The notes under the pieces were generated by a model. That model was not told where the DNA came from and made no database searches. It saw only the letters and a list, made by a program, of their open reading frames with translations. The position numbers and the translations under genes are program-made. 64,000 nucleotides of DNA, from positions 9,176,001 to 9,240,000 of the forward strand of contig NZ_LT670819.1 in NCBI RefSeq assembly GCF_900129855.1. Reading direction: 5' to 3'. Position 1 is the first letter of the stretch. Each line of letters starts with the position of its first letter. Shown here in pieces: positions 50,681-59,907 of this stretch. This DNA comes from Streptomyces sp. 3214.6. Lineage in GTDB: Bacteria > Actinomycetota > Actinomycetes > Streptomycetales > Streptomycetaceae.

Positions 50681-51619
50681 ATGGTGATCATGACAACGAC
50701 GTCGTCCCTGCCCTTCCAGCCGGTCCTGGAACGCATCGCCGAGGAGATGGAGCGCACCCCCGGCCGGGGGCGGCCCGCCGACTACATCCCGGCGCTCGCC
50801 GCCCGCGATCCGCGCAGCTTCGGCATGGCCGTCGCGGAACTGGACGGCACGGTGTACGGCGTGGGGGACTGGCGGGAGCCGTTCTCCACCCAGTCCCTCA
50901 CCAAGGTCTTCACCCTCGCCCTCGACCTGGCCCGCGAGGGCGACGAACTCTGGGAGCACGTGGGCCGCGAACCCTCCGGCAACCCCTTCAACTCCCTGGT
51001 CCAGCTGGAGTACGAGAACGGCATCCCGCGCAACCCGTTCATCAACGCGGGCGCGCTCGTCGTCACCGACCGCCTCCAGACCCGTACCGGAGACGCCTGC
51101 GGCGAACTCCTGGATTTTCTGCGCGCCGAGAGCGGCAACCCGGCGCTCGACCTCGACGAGGCGGTCGCCGCCTCCGAGTCCGCGCACGGCGACCGCAACG
51201 CCGCCCTCGCCCATTTCATGGCGTCCTACGGCAACATCGACAACGATGTGCCGGTCCTCCTCGACCAGTACTTCCGTCAGTGCTCCCTCACCGCCTCCTG
51301 CGCCGACCTGGCCCTGGCCACCGGCTTCCTCGCCCGGCACGGCGTCCGCGCCGACGGCTCCCGGCTGCTCACCCGCAGCCAGGCCAAGCAGGTCAACGCG
51401 GTGATGCTGACCTGCGGGACGTACGACGCCGCCGGCGACTTCGCCTACCGCGTCGGACTGCCCGGCAAGAGCGGTGTGGGCGGCGGCATCATCGCCGTCG
51501 TGCCCGGCCGCTGCACGCTGTGCGTGTGGAGCCCGGGCCTGGACGAACGCGGCAACTCGGTGGCGGGCGTGGCCGCCCTGGACCGCTTCACGACCCTGAC
51601 CGGACTGTCGGTGTTCTGA
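50681..51619 (+). CDS. glsA: Glutaminase (GlsA family)
   Basis: 312 residues of the serine-dependent beta-lactamase-fold glutaminases. The nucleophile is in FSTQSLTKVF (Ser-x-x-Lys), followed by the conserved NPFINAGALVV, YGNIDNDVPVLLDQYF, AKQVNAVMLTCGTYDAAG and VPGKSGVGGGI-like block (LPGKSGVGGGI). It converts glutamine to glutamate and ammonia in the cytoplasm. Its place after aspA makes a nitrogen/acid-amide catabolic group. Start ATG 50681 is close to a GGAGG (4 bp); an ATG three codons later is nearly as good. Confidence 0.95.
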   Translation: MVIMTTTSSLPFQPVLERIAEEMERTPGRGRPADYIPALAARDPRSFGMAVAELDGTVYGVGDWREPFSTQSLTKVFTLALDLAREGDELWEHVGREPSGNPFNSLVQLEYENGIPRNPFINAGALVVTDRLQTRTGDACGELLDFLRAESGNPALDLDEAVAASESAHGDRNAALAHFMASYGNIDNDVPVLLDQYFRQCSLTASCADLALATGFLARHGVRADGSRLLTRSQAKQVNAVMLTCGTYDAAGDFAYRVGLPGKSGVGGGIIAVVPGRCTLCVWSPGLDERGNSVAGVAALDRFTTLTGLSVF

Positions 51620-51751
51620 GCCGGGCCGACGGTGAGGACGCCGTACCCGTGTATCGCTCCGGCGAAGACCTCACAAGCCGGTCACACGCAGTCCGCCGCC
51701 CGGAGGGCGGAACGTCGCTCTCCGGCCACCCGGCGTGGACACCATGACGGA

Positions 51752-53158
51752 GTGTTGGCCAACGCATTCCCCATCGATCTCCGTCGCTGCCAGGTGCTGG
51801 GCCTGGCCGGCACGGCCTGTCTCGCGCTCGGCGGCGAGACGGCCGGCGCGCTGCCCGCCCGCGAGCTCCTGGCCCCGGCGTCGGTGCACGCCGCGCTCGG
51901 TCTGGTCGGCGTGTACTGCGGACTGGTGCTGCTGACCGCTGCCTGGATCCTGCTCGGCCGTCTGGTGCGCAGCGCGGATCCGCCGACCCCGCGCGCCCTC
52001 GTCCTGGTCCTGGTCGTCTGGGCCGCGCCGCTGCTCGTCGCGCCGCCGCTGTTCAGCCGGGACGTGTACAGCTACCTGGCCCAGGGCGCCATGGTGGACG
52101 CGCACCTCGATGTGTACGCGCACGGTCCGGCCCGGCTCGGCGGTCCGCTCGCCGACGAGGTCTCCCCGCTGTGGCGGCACACCGGAGCCCCGTACGGCCC
52201 GGTCTTCCTCGCCCTCGCCGGCGCCCTGGCCGGCCTGACCCGGGGCGCCCTGTCCGCCGGACTGCTCGGCATGCGATGCGTCGCGCTGTTCGGGGTGGCG
52301 CTGATGACGGCCGCCCTGCCCCGGCTCGCCCGGCACTGCGGCGCCGACCCGGCCGCCGCGCTCTGGCTCGGCGTCCTCAACCCGCTGGTGCTGCTGCACC
52401 TGGTGGCCGGCGCCCACAACGACGCGATCATGCTGGGTCTGCTCGGCGTGGGCCTGGTCGCCGCGCTCGGCCGCCGCCCGGTGCCGGCCACCGTCCTGGT
52501 CACCCTCGCCGCCCTGGTCAAGGCGCCCGCGGCCCTGGGCCTCGTCGCCATCGTGGTCCTGCAGCTGCGCGCGGGCCGCCGCCCGGCTCCGACCCTGCTG
52601 ACGACGGGGGCCGCGGCCGCCGCCACCACCGTCGCGGCGACGGCCGTCGCGGGCACCGGATACGGCTGGATAGGAGCCCTGGACACCCCGGTCTCCGCAC
52701 AGAACTGGGCGCTCACCAGCCTGCTCGGCCGAGCCACCGGCGCCCTCCTCGAGCACCTCGGCAGCGATCTGGCGCCCCTGGCGATTCCCGTCTGGCATGT
52801 GCTGGGAGTCGCGTCGACAGCCGTCGCCCTCGTCGTCATCTGGTGGCGGCTGCGGCCGCGCCCGGTGTACGCGCTCGGTCTGAGTCTCGCCACGGTGGCC
52901 GCGTTCGGCCCGGCGATCCGCCCCTGGTACGCGCTGTGGGGACTGTTCCTCATAGCCGCGGCCGCCCCCGACACCCTGATACGTCACCGGATGGCCGCCG
53001 TGGCCGGCGTCCTCGCCCTGGCCGTCCTGCCCGACGGCGACCCGGCCGACACGGGACGCCTGGTGCTCGCCGTCTCCGGCGGGGCACTCGCCCTGGTCGT
53101 CCTGTGGCAGGCCCATCTCGCGGCACGGACGCCGACCGCCCTGGGGCGTCCGGCATGA
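51752..53158 (+). CDS. Polyprenyl-phosphomannose-dependent alpha-1,6-mannosyltransferase-like (MptB type) membrane protein
   Basis: 468 residues with about 12 helices. The first extracytoplasmic loop carries FSRDVYSYLAQGAMVDAHLDVYAHGP, with the Asp expected for GT-C glycosyltransferases, and YGPVFLALAG; both are typical of the MptA/MptB group. In actinobacteria these add mannose from polyprenyl-phosphate donors to lipoglycans at the outer face of the membrane. The GTG at 51752 is the best start but lacks a well-spaced ribosome site. It overlaps the next glycosyltransferase gene by 4 bp, so the two form an operon. Confidence 0.8.
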   Translation: MLANAFPIDLRRCQVLGLAGTACLALGGETAGALPARELLAPASVHAALGLVGVYCGLVLLTAAWILLGRLVRSADPPTPRALVLVLVVWAAPLLVAPPLFSRDVYSYLAQGAMVDAHLDVYAHGPARLGGPLADEVSPLWRHTGAPYGPVFLALAGALAGLTRGALSAGLLGMRCVALFGVALMTAALPRLARHCGADPAAALWLGVLNPLVLLHLVAGAHNDAIMLGLLGVGLVAALGRRPVPATVLVTLAALVKAPAALGLVAIVVLQLRAGRRPAPTLLTTGAAAAATTVAATAVAGTGYGWIGALDTPVSAQNWALTSLLGRATGALLEHLGSDLAPLAIPVWHVLGVASTAVALVVIWWRLRPRPVYALGLSLATVAAFGPAIRPWYALWGLFLIAAAAPDTLIRHRMAAVAGVLALAVLPDGDPADTGRLVLAVSGGALALVVLWQAHLAARTPTALGRPA

Positions 53159-54456
53159 GAACGATCGCCGTCCGGGCTGTGAAACCGCCCCGCACCGAAC
53201 GGGGCCGTCTGCTGCTGCTCCTCGGCCTCGCCGTCGGCGTCGCCGTCTTCACCGCGACGGTCCCGCTGCTGCGGGACTGGTTCGATCTGCGCGTCTACTA
53301 CGGCACCGTCAACAGCTGGATCCACGACGGCGGCCGCGTCTACGACTACCGCGTGCCGGGCACGTCGTACGGCTTCACCTACCCGCCGTTCGCGGCCGTC
53401 GTCATGCTGCCGATGGCGCTGATCGGCCTGCGCACCGCGATCATCGCCGCCTTCCTGCTCAACCTGACGGCGCTGGCCGTGGTCGTCCGCGTGCTGGTCG
53501 GACCGCGGTGGCGGCGCCATGGCTGGTACGGCGCCGGCCTCGCCGCCTGCGCCCTCGTACTGTTCGAACCGTTGCGCGACACGTTCAGCTTCGGGCAGGT
53601 CAACCTGCTGCTGCTGGCCCTCGTCCTGACCGATGCCTGGCTGCTGGCGACCGGCCGGACCCGCTGGGCCGGGGTCGGGATCGGCCTGGCGGCGGCGGTG
53701 AAGCTGACGCCCGCGCTCTTCATCGGCCTGCTGCTGGTGGCCCGCCGCCGACGGGAGGCCGCCGTGGCGACGGCCGTGGCAGTGGCCGCCACGGGGCTCG
53801 CGGCCCTGATCGCCCCGGACGCCTCGCGCTTCTACTGGACCTACGCCATGTGGGACACGAACCGGGTGGGCCGGCTCGACTACGTCTCCAACCAGTCGCT
53901 CCAGGGCGTCCTGGCCCGGCTGGGCGTGGAGAGCCGGGCCGTCTGGGCGGTGCTGGTCCTGGTGGTGCTGTGCTGGTGGGCGTGGCGGGCCCGGCGGGCG
54001 GTGGCCGTGGGGGACTGGCAGGCGGCTTTCGCTCTCACCGGCCTGAGCGCCTGTCTGGTCAGCCCCGTCACCTGGGTGCATCACCTGGTGTGGCTGCTGC
54101 CGTCGTTCGCCGTGCTGATCCGCGCGGGGCGCCCACGCGTGGCGGGCGCCCTGTACGCGGTGCTGTGCACCAGCGTGGTGTGGCTGTGGTTCCACGACGC
54201 GTCCGGGGTCGACGGCTTCCTCGGCAGCAACATCTACACGTGGATCACGCTCGGTCTGCTGGTGGGGCTGCCGGTCGGTCATCTCCCGGAGGCGCGGCGA
54301 TCCGCGAGCCGCAGCGCGAACACCACGGCGGCCCCGCCCAGTACGGCGGCGCCCGCTACACATGCGGCCTCCGACCAGCCGGGAGCGTCGTCGACCGCGC
54401 TCGCGGCGGCGACGGGCGCCGACACGGACGCCGGCGTCGGGCCCGGCCCCGGCTGA
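53155..54456 (+). CDS. GT87-family mannosyltransferase-like membrane protein
   Basis: 433 residues with about ten helices. The first loop reads WFDLRVYYGTVNSWIHDGGRVYDY, followed by FTYPPFAAVVMLP and SFGQVNLLLLALVL, all typical of the GT87 (PimE-like, polyprenyl-phosphate-mannose dependent) family. The last ~58 residues are a low-complexity Ala/Ser/Thr tail lying entirely antisense to the end of the convergent carboxypeptidase gene (178-bp overlap), so the natural C-terminus may once have been shorter. Likely works with the preceding MptB-like enzyme in lipoglycan or glycoprotein mannosylation. Confidence 0.83.
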   Translation: MRTIAVRAVKPPRTERGRLLLLLGLAVGVAVFTATVPLLRDWFDLRVYYGTVNSWIHDGGRVYDYRVPGTSYGFTYPPFAAVVMLPMALIGLRTAIIAAFLLNLTALAVVVRVLVGPRWRRHGWYGAGLAACALVLFEPLRDTFSFGQVNLLLLALVLTDAWLLATGRTRWAGVGIGLAAAVKLTPALFIGLLLVARRRREAAVATAVAVAATGLAALIAPDASRFYWTYAMWDTNRVGRLDYVSNQSLQGVLARLGVESRAVWAVLVLVVLCWWAWRARRAVAVGDWQAAFALTGLSACLVSPVTWVHHLVWLLPSFAVLIRAGRPRVAGALYAVLCTSVVWLWFHDASGVDGFLGSNIYTWITLGLLVGLPVGHLPEARRSASRSANTTAAPPSTAAPATHAASDQPGASSTALAAATGADTDAGVGPGPG

Positions 54457-55493
54457 GGACGCGGGTGGGCCCGCAGCGCGTCCAGCGAGCCCACCGCGTC
54501 GACCCGCCCGGCGGCCGCGAACCCCCAGTCCAGCAGCTCGCGGGCTTCCTCGTAGACGGCGAACCCGCCGTCCGCCCGGGGGTTGAGCACCGTCACGACG
54601 AGAGTGCGTCCGCCCCGGCGGGCGGCGGCGACCAGGGTGTTGCCGGCGTCGCTGGTGTAGCCGTTCTTGATGCCGATCAGCCCCGGATACGGCTCGACGC
54701 CGTCCGCACCCGTCAACAGCCGGTTGGTGTTGGTGATCTCGTAGGCCGAGCCGTCGTCGCCCGGGAAGGCCGCCTCCGCGGTGCCGCAGTACCGGGCGAA
54801 GTCCGCGTTGCGCAGCCCCGCCCGCCCGAACACCGCCAGGTCGTACGCCGACGACACCTGGCCCGGCGTGTCGTATCCGTCGGGCGAGCGCACGTGTGTG
54901 TCCAGGGCGCCCAGGGACCGTGCCTTGTCCTGCATCCGGACGGCCGTGGCCTGCCAGCCGCCGCTGAGCGCCGCCAGGACGTGCACGGCGTCGTTGCCGG
55001 AGTTGAGGAACACCCCGCGCCACAGGTCGGCGACCCGGTACGTGTGTCCCTCGGCGACCCCGACGAGGCTGCTGCCTGGCCCGAGGTCCATGAGTTCCTC
55101 CTCGCTCACCCGGTGCCGGATCCCGCCGGGCAGGACCGGCAGCACCGTGAGGGCGAACAGGGTCTTCAACGTGCTGGCCGGGGGCAGCTTGCGGTGCGCG
55201 TTCGACGCGGCGAGCACCGCGCCGCTCCGCGCGTCCGCCACCAGCCAGGACAGGGCGGAGACGTCCGGGACCTCGGGGGCGCCCCGGTGGGGCCTGACCT
55301 GCGTGCCGGAGCGGTACAGCAGGGACGGCCGCGGCGTCTTCGCCCGTGACGCACCGGCGCCGACGGCTCCGCCGGGCGCTCGGGGGTCGGGGCCGGTCCG
55401 AGCGGCGACCGCGGTGGGCCCGAGGACCAGGGCGCCTGCCGCACAGAACGTGCAGGCCGCCACAGCGACCCGGGAAGAGAATCCGATCGTCAT
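54279..55493 (-). CDS. D-alanyl-D-alanine carboxypeptidase (PBP, DacA/DacC-like)
   Basis: 404 residues. An N-terminal export signal (about 1-31) precedes the penicillin-binding domain with Ser107-x-x-Lys110 (STLK), Ser165-Gly-Asn167 (SGN) and a third motif KNG in place of KTG (IGIKNGYTSDAGN). A Pro-rich spacer and a C-terminal helix (ACVAGAAVLGGAAVVFALRL) with basic tail anchor it in the membrane. It trims the terminal D-Ala from peptidoglycan stem peptides. Its 3' end is antisense to the glycosyltransferase gene. The third-motif substitution Thr to Asn is seen in some actinobacterial carboxypeptidases. Confidence 0.9.
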   Translation of the reverse strand: MTIGFSSRVAVAACTFCAAGALVLGPTAVAARTGPDPRAPGGAVGAGASRAKTPRPSLLYRSGTQVRPHRGAPEVPDVSALSWLVADARSGAVLAASNAHRKLPPASTLKTLFALTVLPVLPGGIRHRVSEEELMDLGPGSSLVGVAEGHTYRVADLWRGVFLNSGNDAVHVLAALSGGWQATAVRMQDKARSLGALDTHVRSPDGYDTPGQVSSAYDLAVFGRAGLRNADFARYCGTAEAAFPGDDGSAYEITNTNRLLTGADGVEPYPGLIGIKNGYTSDAGNTLVAAARRGGRTLVVTVLNPRADGGFAVYEEARELLDWGFAAAGRVDAVGSLDALRAHPRPQPGPGPTPASVSAPVAAASAVDDAPGWSEAACVAGAAVLGGAAVVFALRLADRRASGR

Positions 55494-55601
55494 ACGATCA
55501 ACGTAGGAATGAAGGTGGCGTTCGCCGCGCTGCCCGTGCCGAGCGGGTACCCGTGAGCACCCGGATGCCGCACGTTCGGCGTCGGACGGCTTGAGGCGAC
55601 G

Positions 55602-56744
<1,143 letters not shown>

Positions 56745-57189
56745 GGTGGTCGGTCCTTTCACGGACGGAAGGCATGAGGCATGCGGAGAAGGGGGAGCGG
56801 CCGCGAAGGGAGGGCGCACGGCGCACCTCGGGCGGCGGGAGACAGCACCTCGGCGACGGCAGAAACGAGCCGTCGGTGAGGTGGTGCGGGAAAGCCGTCG
56901 CACCGGCCGGAAAGGGCGGGTGACGCGGCGAACTGAAGAGGAACTGGCACCGGCGCCCGAACAGGGGGGCGTACAAAAGTGCTAGCGGCAGCGTAGCACA
57001 CCGGTCGATTCCGACGGCGTCAACACGCGCACGGCATCGCTTGTTCCGCGCGGCACATACGGCACGCGGCGCACACAGGAGACGTCGGGGACAACTCGAC
57101 CTCTTCGAGGTTTACCGCACATGTCCCCAGAGGGTAACGATCCGTGACAGCAGGGGACTTGACCGCTATATCTGCCCTATCTTCACGAC
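56745..57189. promoter_or_regulatory. 445-bp divergent region between rho-like and membrane-protein genes
   Basis: No gene is supported. A weak TTGACG...TGTGCT pair (17-bp spacer) on the minus strand near 57000-57025 could drive the rho-like gene, giving a leader of about 250 nt. A small dyad GTGCTA/TAGCAC lies at about 56977-56997. The rightward promoter is listed separately. Confidence 0.4.
57144..57172 (+). promoter_or_regulatory. Promoter of the Pro-rich membrane protein gene
   Basis: GTGACA (57144-57149), a 17-bp spacer and TATATC (57167-57172) form a good vegetative-type promoter. The start site would fall about 10 nt before the ATG at 57190, giving a very short leader with no visible ribosome site. 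Confidence 0.55.
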
Positions 57190-58080
57190 ATGTCCACGCC
57201 GCCTCAGTCTCCGCAGCAGCCGGAGCAGCCGTCCGAGGCGCCGGCCCAGCCGAGCGCGTACCCCTACCCGCATCCGCAGTCGCCGGCCCCCGGCGGGCCG
57301 CTGGGTTTCCCGCCCGCGGCGCCCGTGACCCCCGCCGGCCCGCACGGCGTCCATGCCCAGCCGACCCTGGTCGGGCAGCCGGCCCAACCCCAGCCCGGCA
57401 ACCCGTACGCCCAGCCGGGCCCGTACCCCGTCGTCGGCCCGCCGCCCACGGGGAGCGGCGGCGCCGGACGGGCGGTCCTGTGGGCCGTGGTCGGCGCGGT
57501 CGTGGCGTCGGCCGCGTGGGCGGCCGGTGTCTTCCTGATCGGCGCCGGAGCCGATCCGGACCTGCGGGGCTACCCGGCGCCGTCCAACCTGTGCAACTCC
57601 ACCGACTACTCGTCCTTCAAGGAGGAGTACCCGCAGAGCGACGGCGCCCCGACCCACAACAGCCTCAAGGACGACGCCCTCGACGAGGGGCTCTGCAACC
57701 TCAGCCTGAAGAAGACCGGGTCGAGCTACTCGGACGCGTACCTCTCCGTCCAACTGGACCGGCACAAGAAGACCGACCCCGGGCCCGAGTTCACCGCCAC
57801 CTGGAAGAACTACGCGGACAGCCATACGGGTTACGACGTGGACGCCGTCACCGGCATAGGCGACGAGGCCTACCTCGTCAGCGACGACACCACGTCCGGC
57901 TCGTCCAGCGGTTCCCTCTACGCCACGCTCGCCGTGCGCGACGGCTGGGTGACCTACACGATGAGCTACAGCGCCTACTACTCCTCGTACAGCACCGACA
58001 CCGATCCGCCGAAGCTCCAAGAGGTCGCCGACTGGCTGAAGGCGGACACGAAGACGACCCTGGGAGACCTGAAGGACTGA
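57190..58080 (+). CDS. Pro-rich single-pass membrane protein with extracytoplasmic domain
   Basis: 296 residues. Residues 1-92 are Pro/Gln/Ala-rich and disordered (cytoplasmic), residues ~94-118 are one transmembrane helix (AVLWAVVGAVVASAAWAAGVFLIG), and the rest is a soluble outer domain rich in Ser, Asp and Tyr. Two cysteines (PSNLCNSTD, GLCNLSL) could form a disulfide. Similar architecture is frequent in Streptomyces cell-surface hypotheticals; no enzymatic motif is seen. Confidence 0.7.
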   Translation: MSTPPQSPQQPEQPSEAPAQPSAYPYPHPQSPAPGGPLGFPPAAPVTPAGPHGVHAQPTLVGQPAQPQPGNPYAQPGPYPVVGPPPTGSGGAGRAVLWAVVGAVVASAAWAAGVFLIGAGADPDLRGYPAPSNLCNSTDYSSFKEEYPQSDGAPTHNSLKDDALDEGLCNLSLKKTGSSYSDAYLSVQLDRHKKTDPGPEFTATWKNYADSHTGYDVDAVTGIGDEAYLVSDDTTSGSSSGSLYATLAVRDGWVTYTMSYSAYYSSYSTDTDPPKLQEVADWLKADTKTTLGDLKD

Positions 58081-58090
58081 GGCCGGAGCG

Positions 58091-58498
58091 TCAGGAGGCG
58101 GCGGCCGACCGGGCCTCCGCCTCCTTCGCGATCTCCTCGAACCGCGCGCCCATGGCCGCCGCGAGAGCCTGCGCACCGGACAACGGGCGCACCATGACGG
58201 TGAGTTCGTCGATGAGTCCGTCCTCGTTCAGATGGATGAAGTCGCAGCCGGACAGCTGCCGTTCGCCCACCCGGGCGGTGAACACCAGCGCGTGGTCGCG
58301 GCCGTCGCCGCCGCCGAGTTCCCGCTCGTACCGGAAGTCCTCGAAGACCCGCACCACGGCGCGCAGGATCGCCGCGGTGATTGCCTTGCCCGGGTACGGC
58401 TTGAACACGACCGGGCTGGTGAACACCACGTCCTCGGCCAGTAGCGCCTCGACGGCGTCGAGATCGCCGGCCTCGACCGCCTCACGGAACGCACGCAT
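58091..58498 (-). CDS. SnoaL/NTF2-like small protein
   Basis: 135 residues with the NTF2-like cone fold pattern: FREAVEAGDLDAVEALLAEDVVFTSP at the start, an aromatic-rich middle and GCDFIHLNEDGLIDELTVMVRP near the end. The family contains isomerases, dehydratases and non-enzymatic ligand binders. It is divergent from the PadR gene with 74 bp between starts, so it is the likely target of that repressor. Confidence 0.75.
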   Translation of the reverse strand: MRAFREAVEAGDLDAVEALLAEDVVFTSPVVFKPYPGKAITAAILRAVVRVFEDFRYERELGGGDGRDHALVFTARVGERQLSGCDFIHLNEDGLIDELTVMVRPLSGAQALAAAMGARFEEIAKEAEARSAAAS

Positions 58499-58572
58499 CG
58501 GATCACCCCATGGATAGTAAATTTGTTGAGTAGGCGCAGATGAGAATAATCACCTGCTGCTACCGTGTCCAT

Positions 58573-59136
58573 ATGTCCCTCAAGTACGCCGTCCTGGCCG
58601 CTCTCCTGGATGGCGAGGCCTCGGGCTACGAACTGTCGAAGCTCTTCGACGCCTCCCTCGCGAACTTCTGGCCCGCGACCCCGCAGCAGCTCTACCGCGA
58701 GCTGGAGCGCCTCGCGCAGGACGGCCTGATCGAGGCGCGGGTGGTGCGGCAGGAACGCCGGCCCAACAAGCGGATGTTCACCCTCACCGAGGCCGGCCGC
58801 GAGGACCTGAGCGCCTTCGCCGCGACCCCGCCCCGCCGGCCCACCGCCCTTCGCGACGAACTCCTCGTCAAGATCCAGGCGGCGGACTCCGTCGACCCCG
58901 AGGTGACCCGCGCGCTCATCGAGGAACGCATGACCTGGTCACGCGCCAAGCTCGACCGCTATGAGCGGATGCGTGACCGCCTCCTCGGCGGGCGCACGGA
59001 GGACGTGTACCTGAGCGAGGCCGACCGGATCGGCCCCTACCTGACCCTCATGGGCGGCATCGCCTTCGAGGAGACGAACCTGCGCTGGTGCGAGCGCGCC
59101 CTCGCGCTCCTGAAGCGGCGGACCGCCGTAGGGTGA
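58573..59136 (+). CDS. PadR-family transcriptional regulator
   Basis: 187 residues: a winged helix-turn-helix (about 1-75) with KYAVLAALLDGEASGYELSKLFDASLANFWPATPQQLYRELERL shortened here to its recognisable parts, SGYELSKLFD and QLYRELERLAQDGLI, followed by the C-terminal coiled-coil helices of the longer PadR class (VirA-like). ATG 58573 begins the family domain; an in-frame ATG 11 codons upstream adds a Cys-rich piece and is unlikely. It overlaps the following methyltransferase start (GTGA) and probably controls the divergent SnoaL-like gene. Confidence 0.85.
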   Translation: MSLKYAVLAALLDGEASGYELSKLFDASLANFWPATPQQLYRELERLAQDGLIEARVVRQERRPNKRMFTLTEAGREDLSAFAATPPRRPTALRDELLVKIQAADSVDPEVTRALIEERMTWSRAKLDRYERMRDRLLGGRTEDVYLSEADRIGPYLTLMGGIAFEETNLRWCERALALLKRRTAVG

Positions 59137-59867
59137 CGCAGATGTTCAGCCCCGAAGGCCCCACCCTGCGCGAACTCGCCGTCCAGGCCCTGTCGTCCGT
59201 CGAGCGCGGCTACGACCTCCTCGCCCCGAAGTTCGACCACACGCCGTTCCGCACCCCGGACTCCGTCCTGGACGCGGTCGCCTCGGCCCTGAAGGAGTCG
59301 GGGCCCTACGAGGACGGCCTCGACCTGTGCTGCGGCACGGGCGCCGGGGTCGACGTCCTGGCCACGGTGTGCCACGGCCGCGTGACCGGGGTCGACTTCA
59401 GCGCGGGCATGCTCGACGAGGCACGCGGCCGGAGCCGTCCGGCGGGCCCGCGGGTGTCCTGGGTGCGTGCGGATGCCCGTGCCCTGCCGTTCACCGCCGG
59501 CTTCGACCTCGTCGTCAGCTTCGGAGCGTTCGGGCACTTCCTGCCCCGCGAGCTGCCGGGCCTGTTCGCCCAGGTGCACGGGGTGCTGCGGCCGGGCGGC
59601 TGCTTCGCGTTCCCCCTCGTCGCGCCACCCCGGCCCTACTCTCCGGTCTACTGGATGCTCATCGGCTTCGACACCGCGATGCGGGTGCGCAACGCCCTGT
59701 GGCGGCCGCCGTTCGTGATGTACTACCGCGCCTTCCGGCTCGGCGAGGTCCGGCGCGAACTGGAACACGCCGGGTTCCGCGTGGACCTCCGCGCCCTGCC
59801 CGAGTTCGGGACGAGGAGCGACGGAAGTCCACGCGTGCGCATGGTCGAGGCGCGCCGGGCGGACTGA
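59133..59867 (+). CDS. Class I SAM-dependent methyltransferase
   Basis: 244 residues. The SAM-binding motif I reads GLDLCCGTGAGVDVLA, followed by motif II-like VTGVDFSAGMLDEA, and VRADARALPF then DLVVSFGAFGHF complete the Rossmann methyltransferase fold. A C-terminal part with several aromatic residues shapes the substrate pocket. The acceptor is unknown. GTG 59133 is coupled to the PadR stop; an ATG three codons on is possible. Confidence 0.85.
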   Translation: MTQMFSPEGPTLRELAVQALSSVERGYDLLAPKFDHTPFRTPDSVLDAVASALKESGPYEDGLDLCCGTGAGVDVLATVCHGRVTGVDFSAGMLDEARGRSRPAGPRVSWVRADARALPFTAGFDLVVSFGAFGHFLPRELPGLFAQVHGVLRPGGCFAFPLVAPPRPYSPVYWMLIGFDTAMRVRNALWRPPFVMYYRAFRLGEVRRELEHAGFRVDLRALPEFGTRSDGSPRVRMVEARRAD

Positions 59868-59907
59868 AGCCACGGCCCCCACGCTGCCGCGTCCGGCACC
59901 CGGGTGG

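Noticed and set aside
51744..51935. Alternative small frame starting ATGACGG before the MptB-like gene
   Set aside because: It is out of frame with the clear membrane glycosyltransferase and has no supporting features beyond its start codon.
56745..56903. N-terminal extension of the Rho paralogue
   Set aside because: The 53 added residues are Arg/Pro/Ala-rich without OB-fold or the known actinobacterial insertion; the ATG at 56744 has a good ribosome site.
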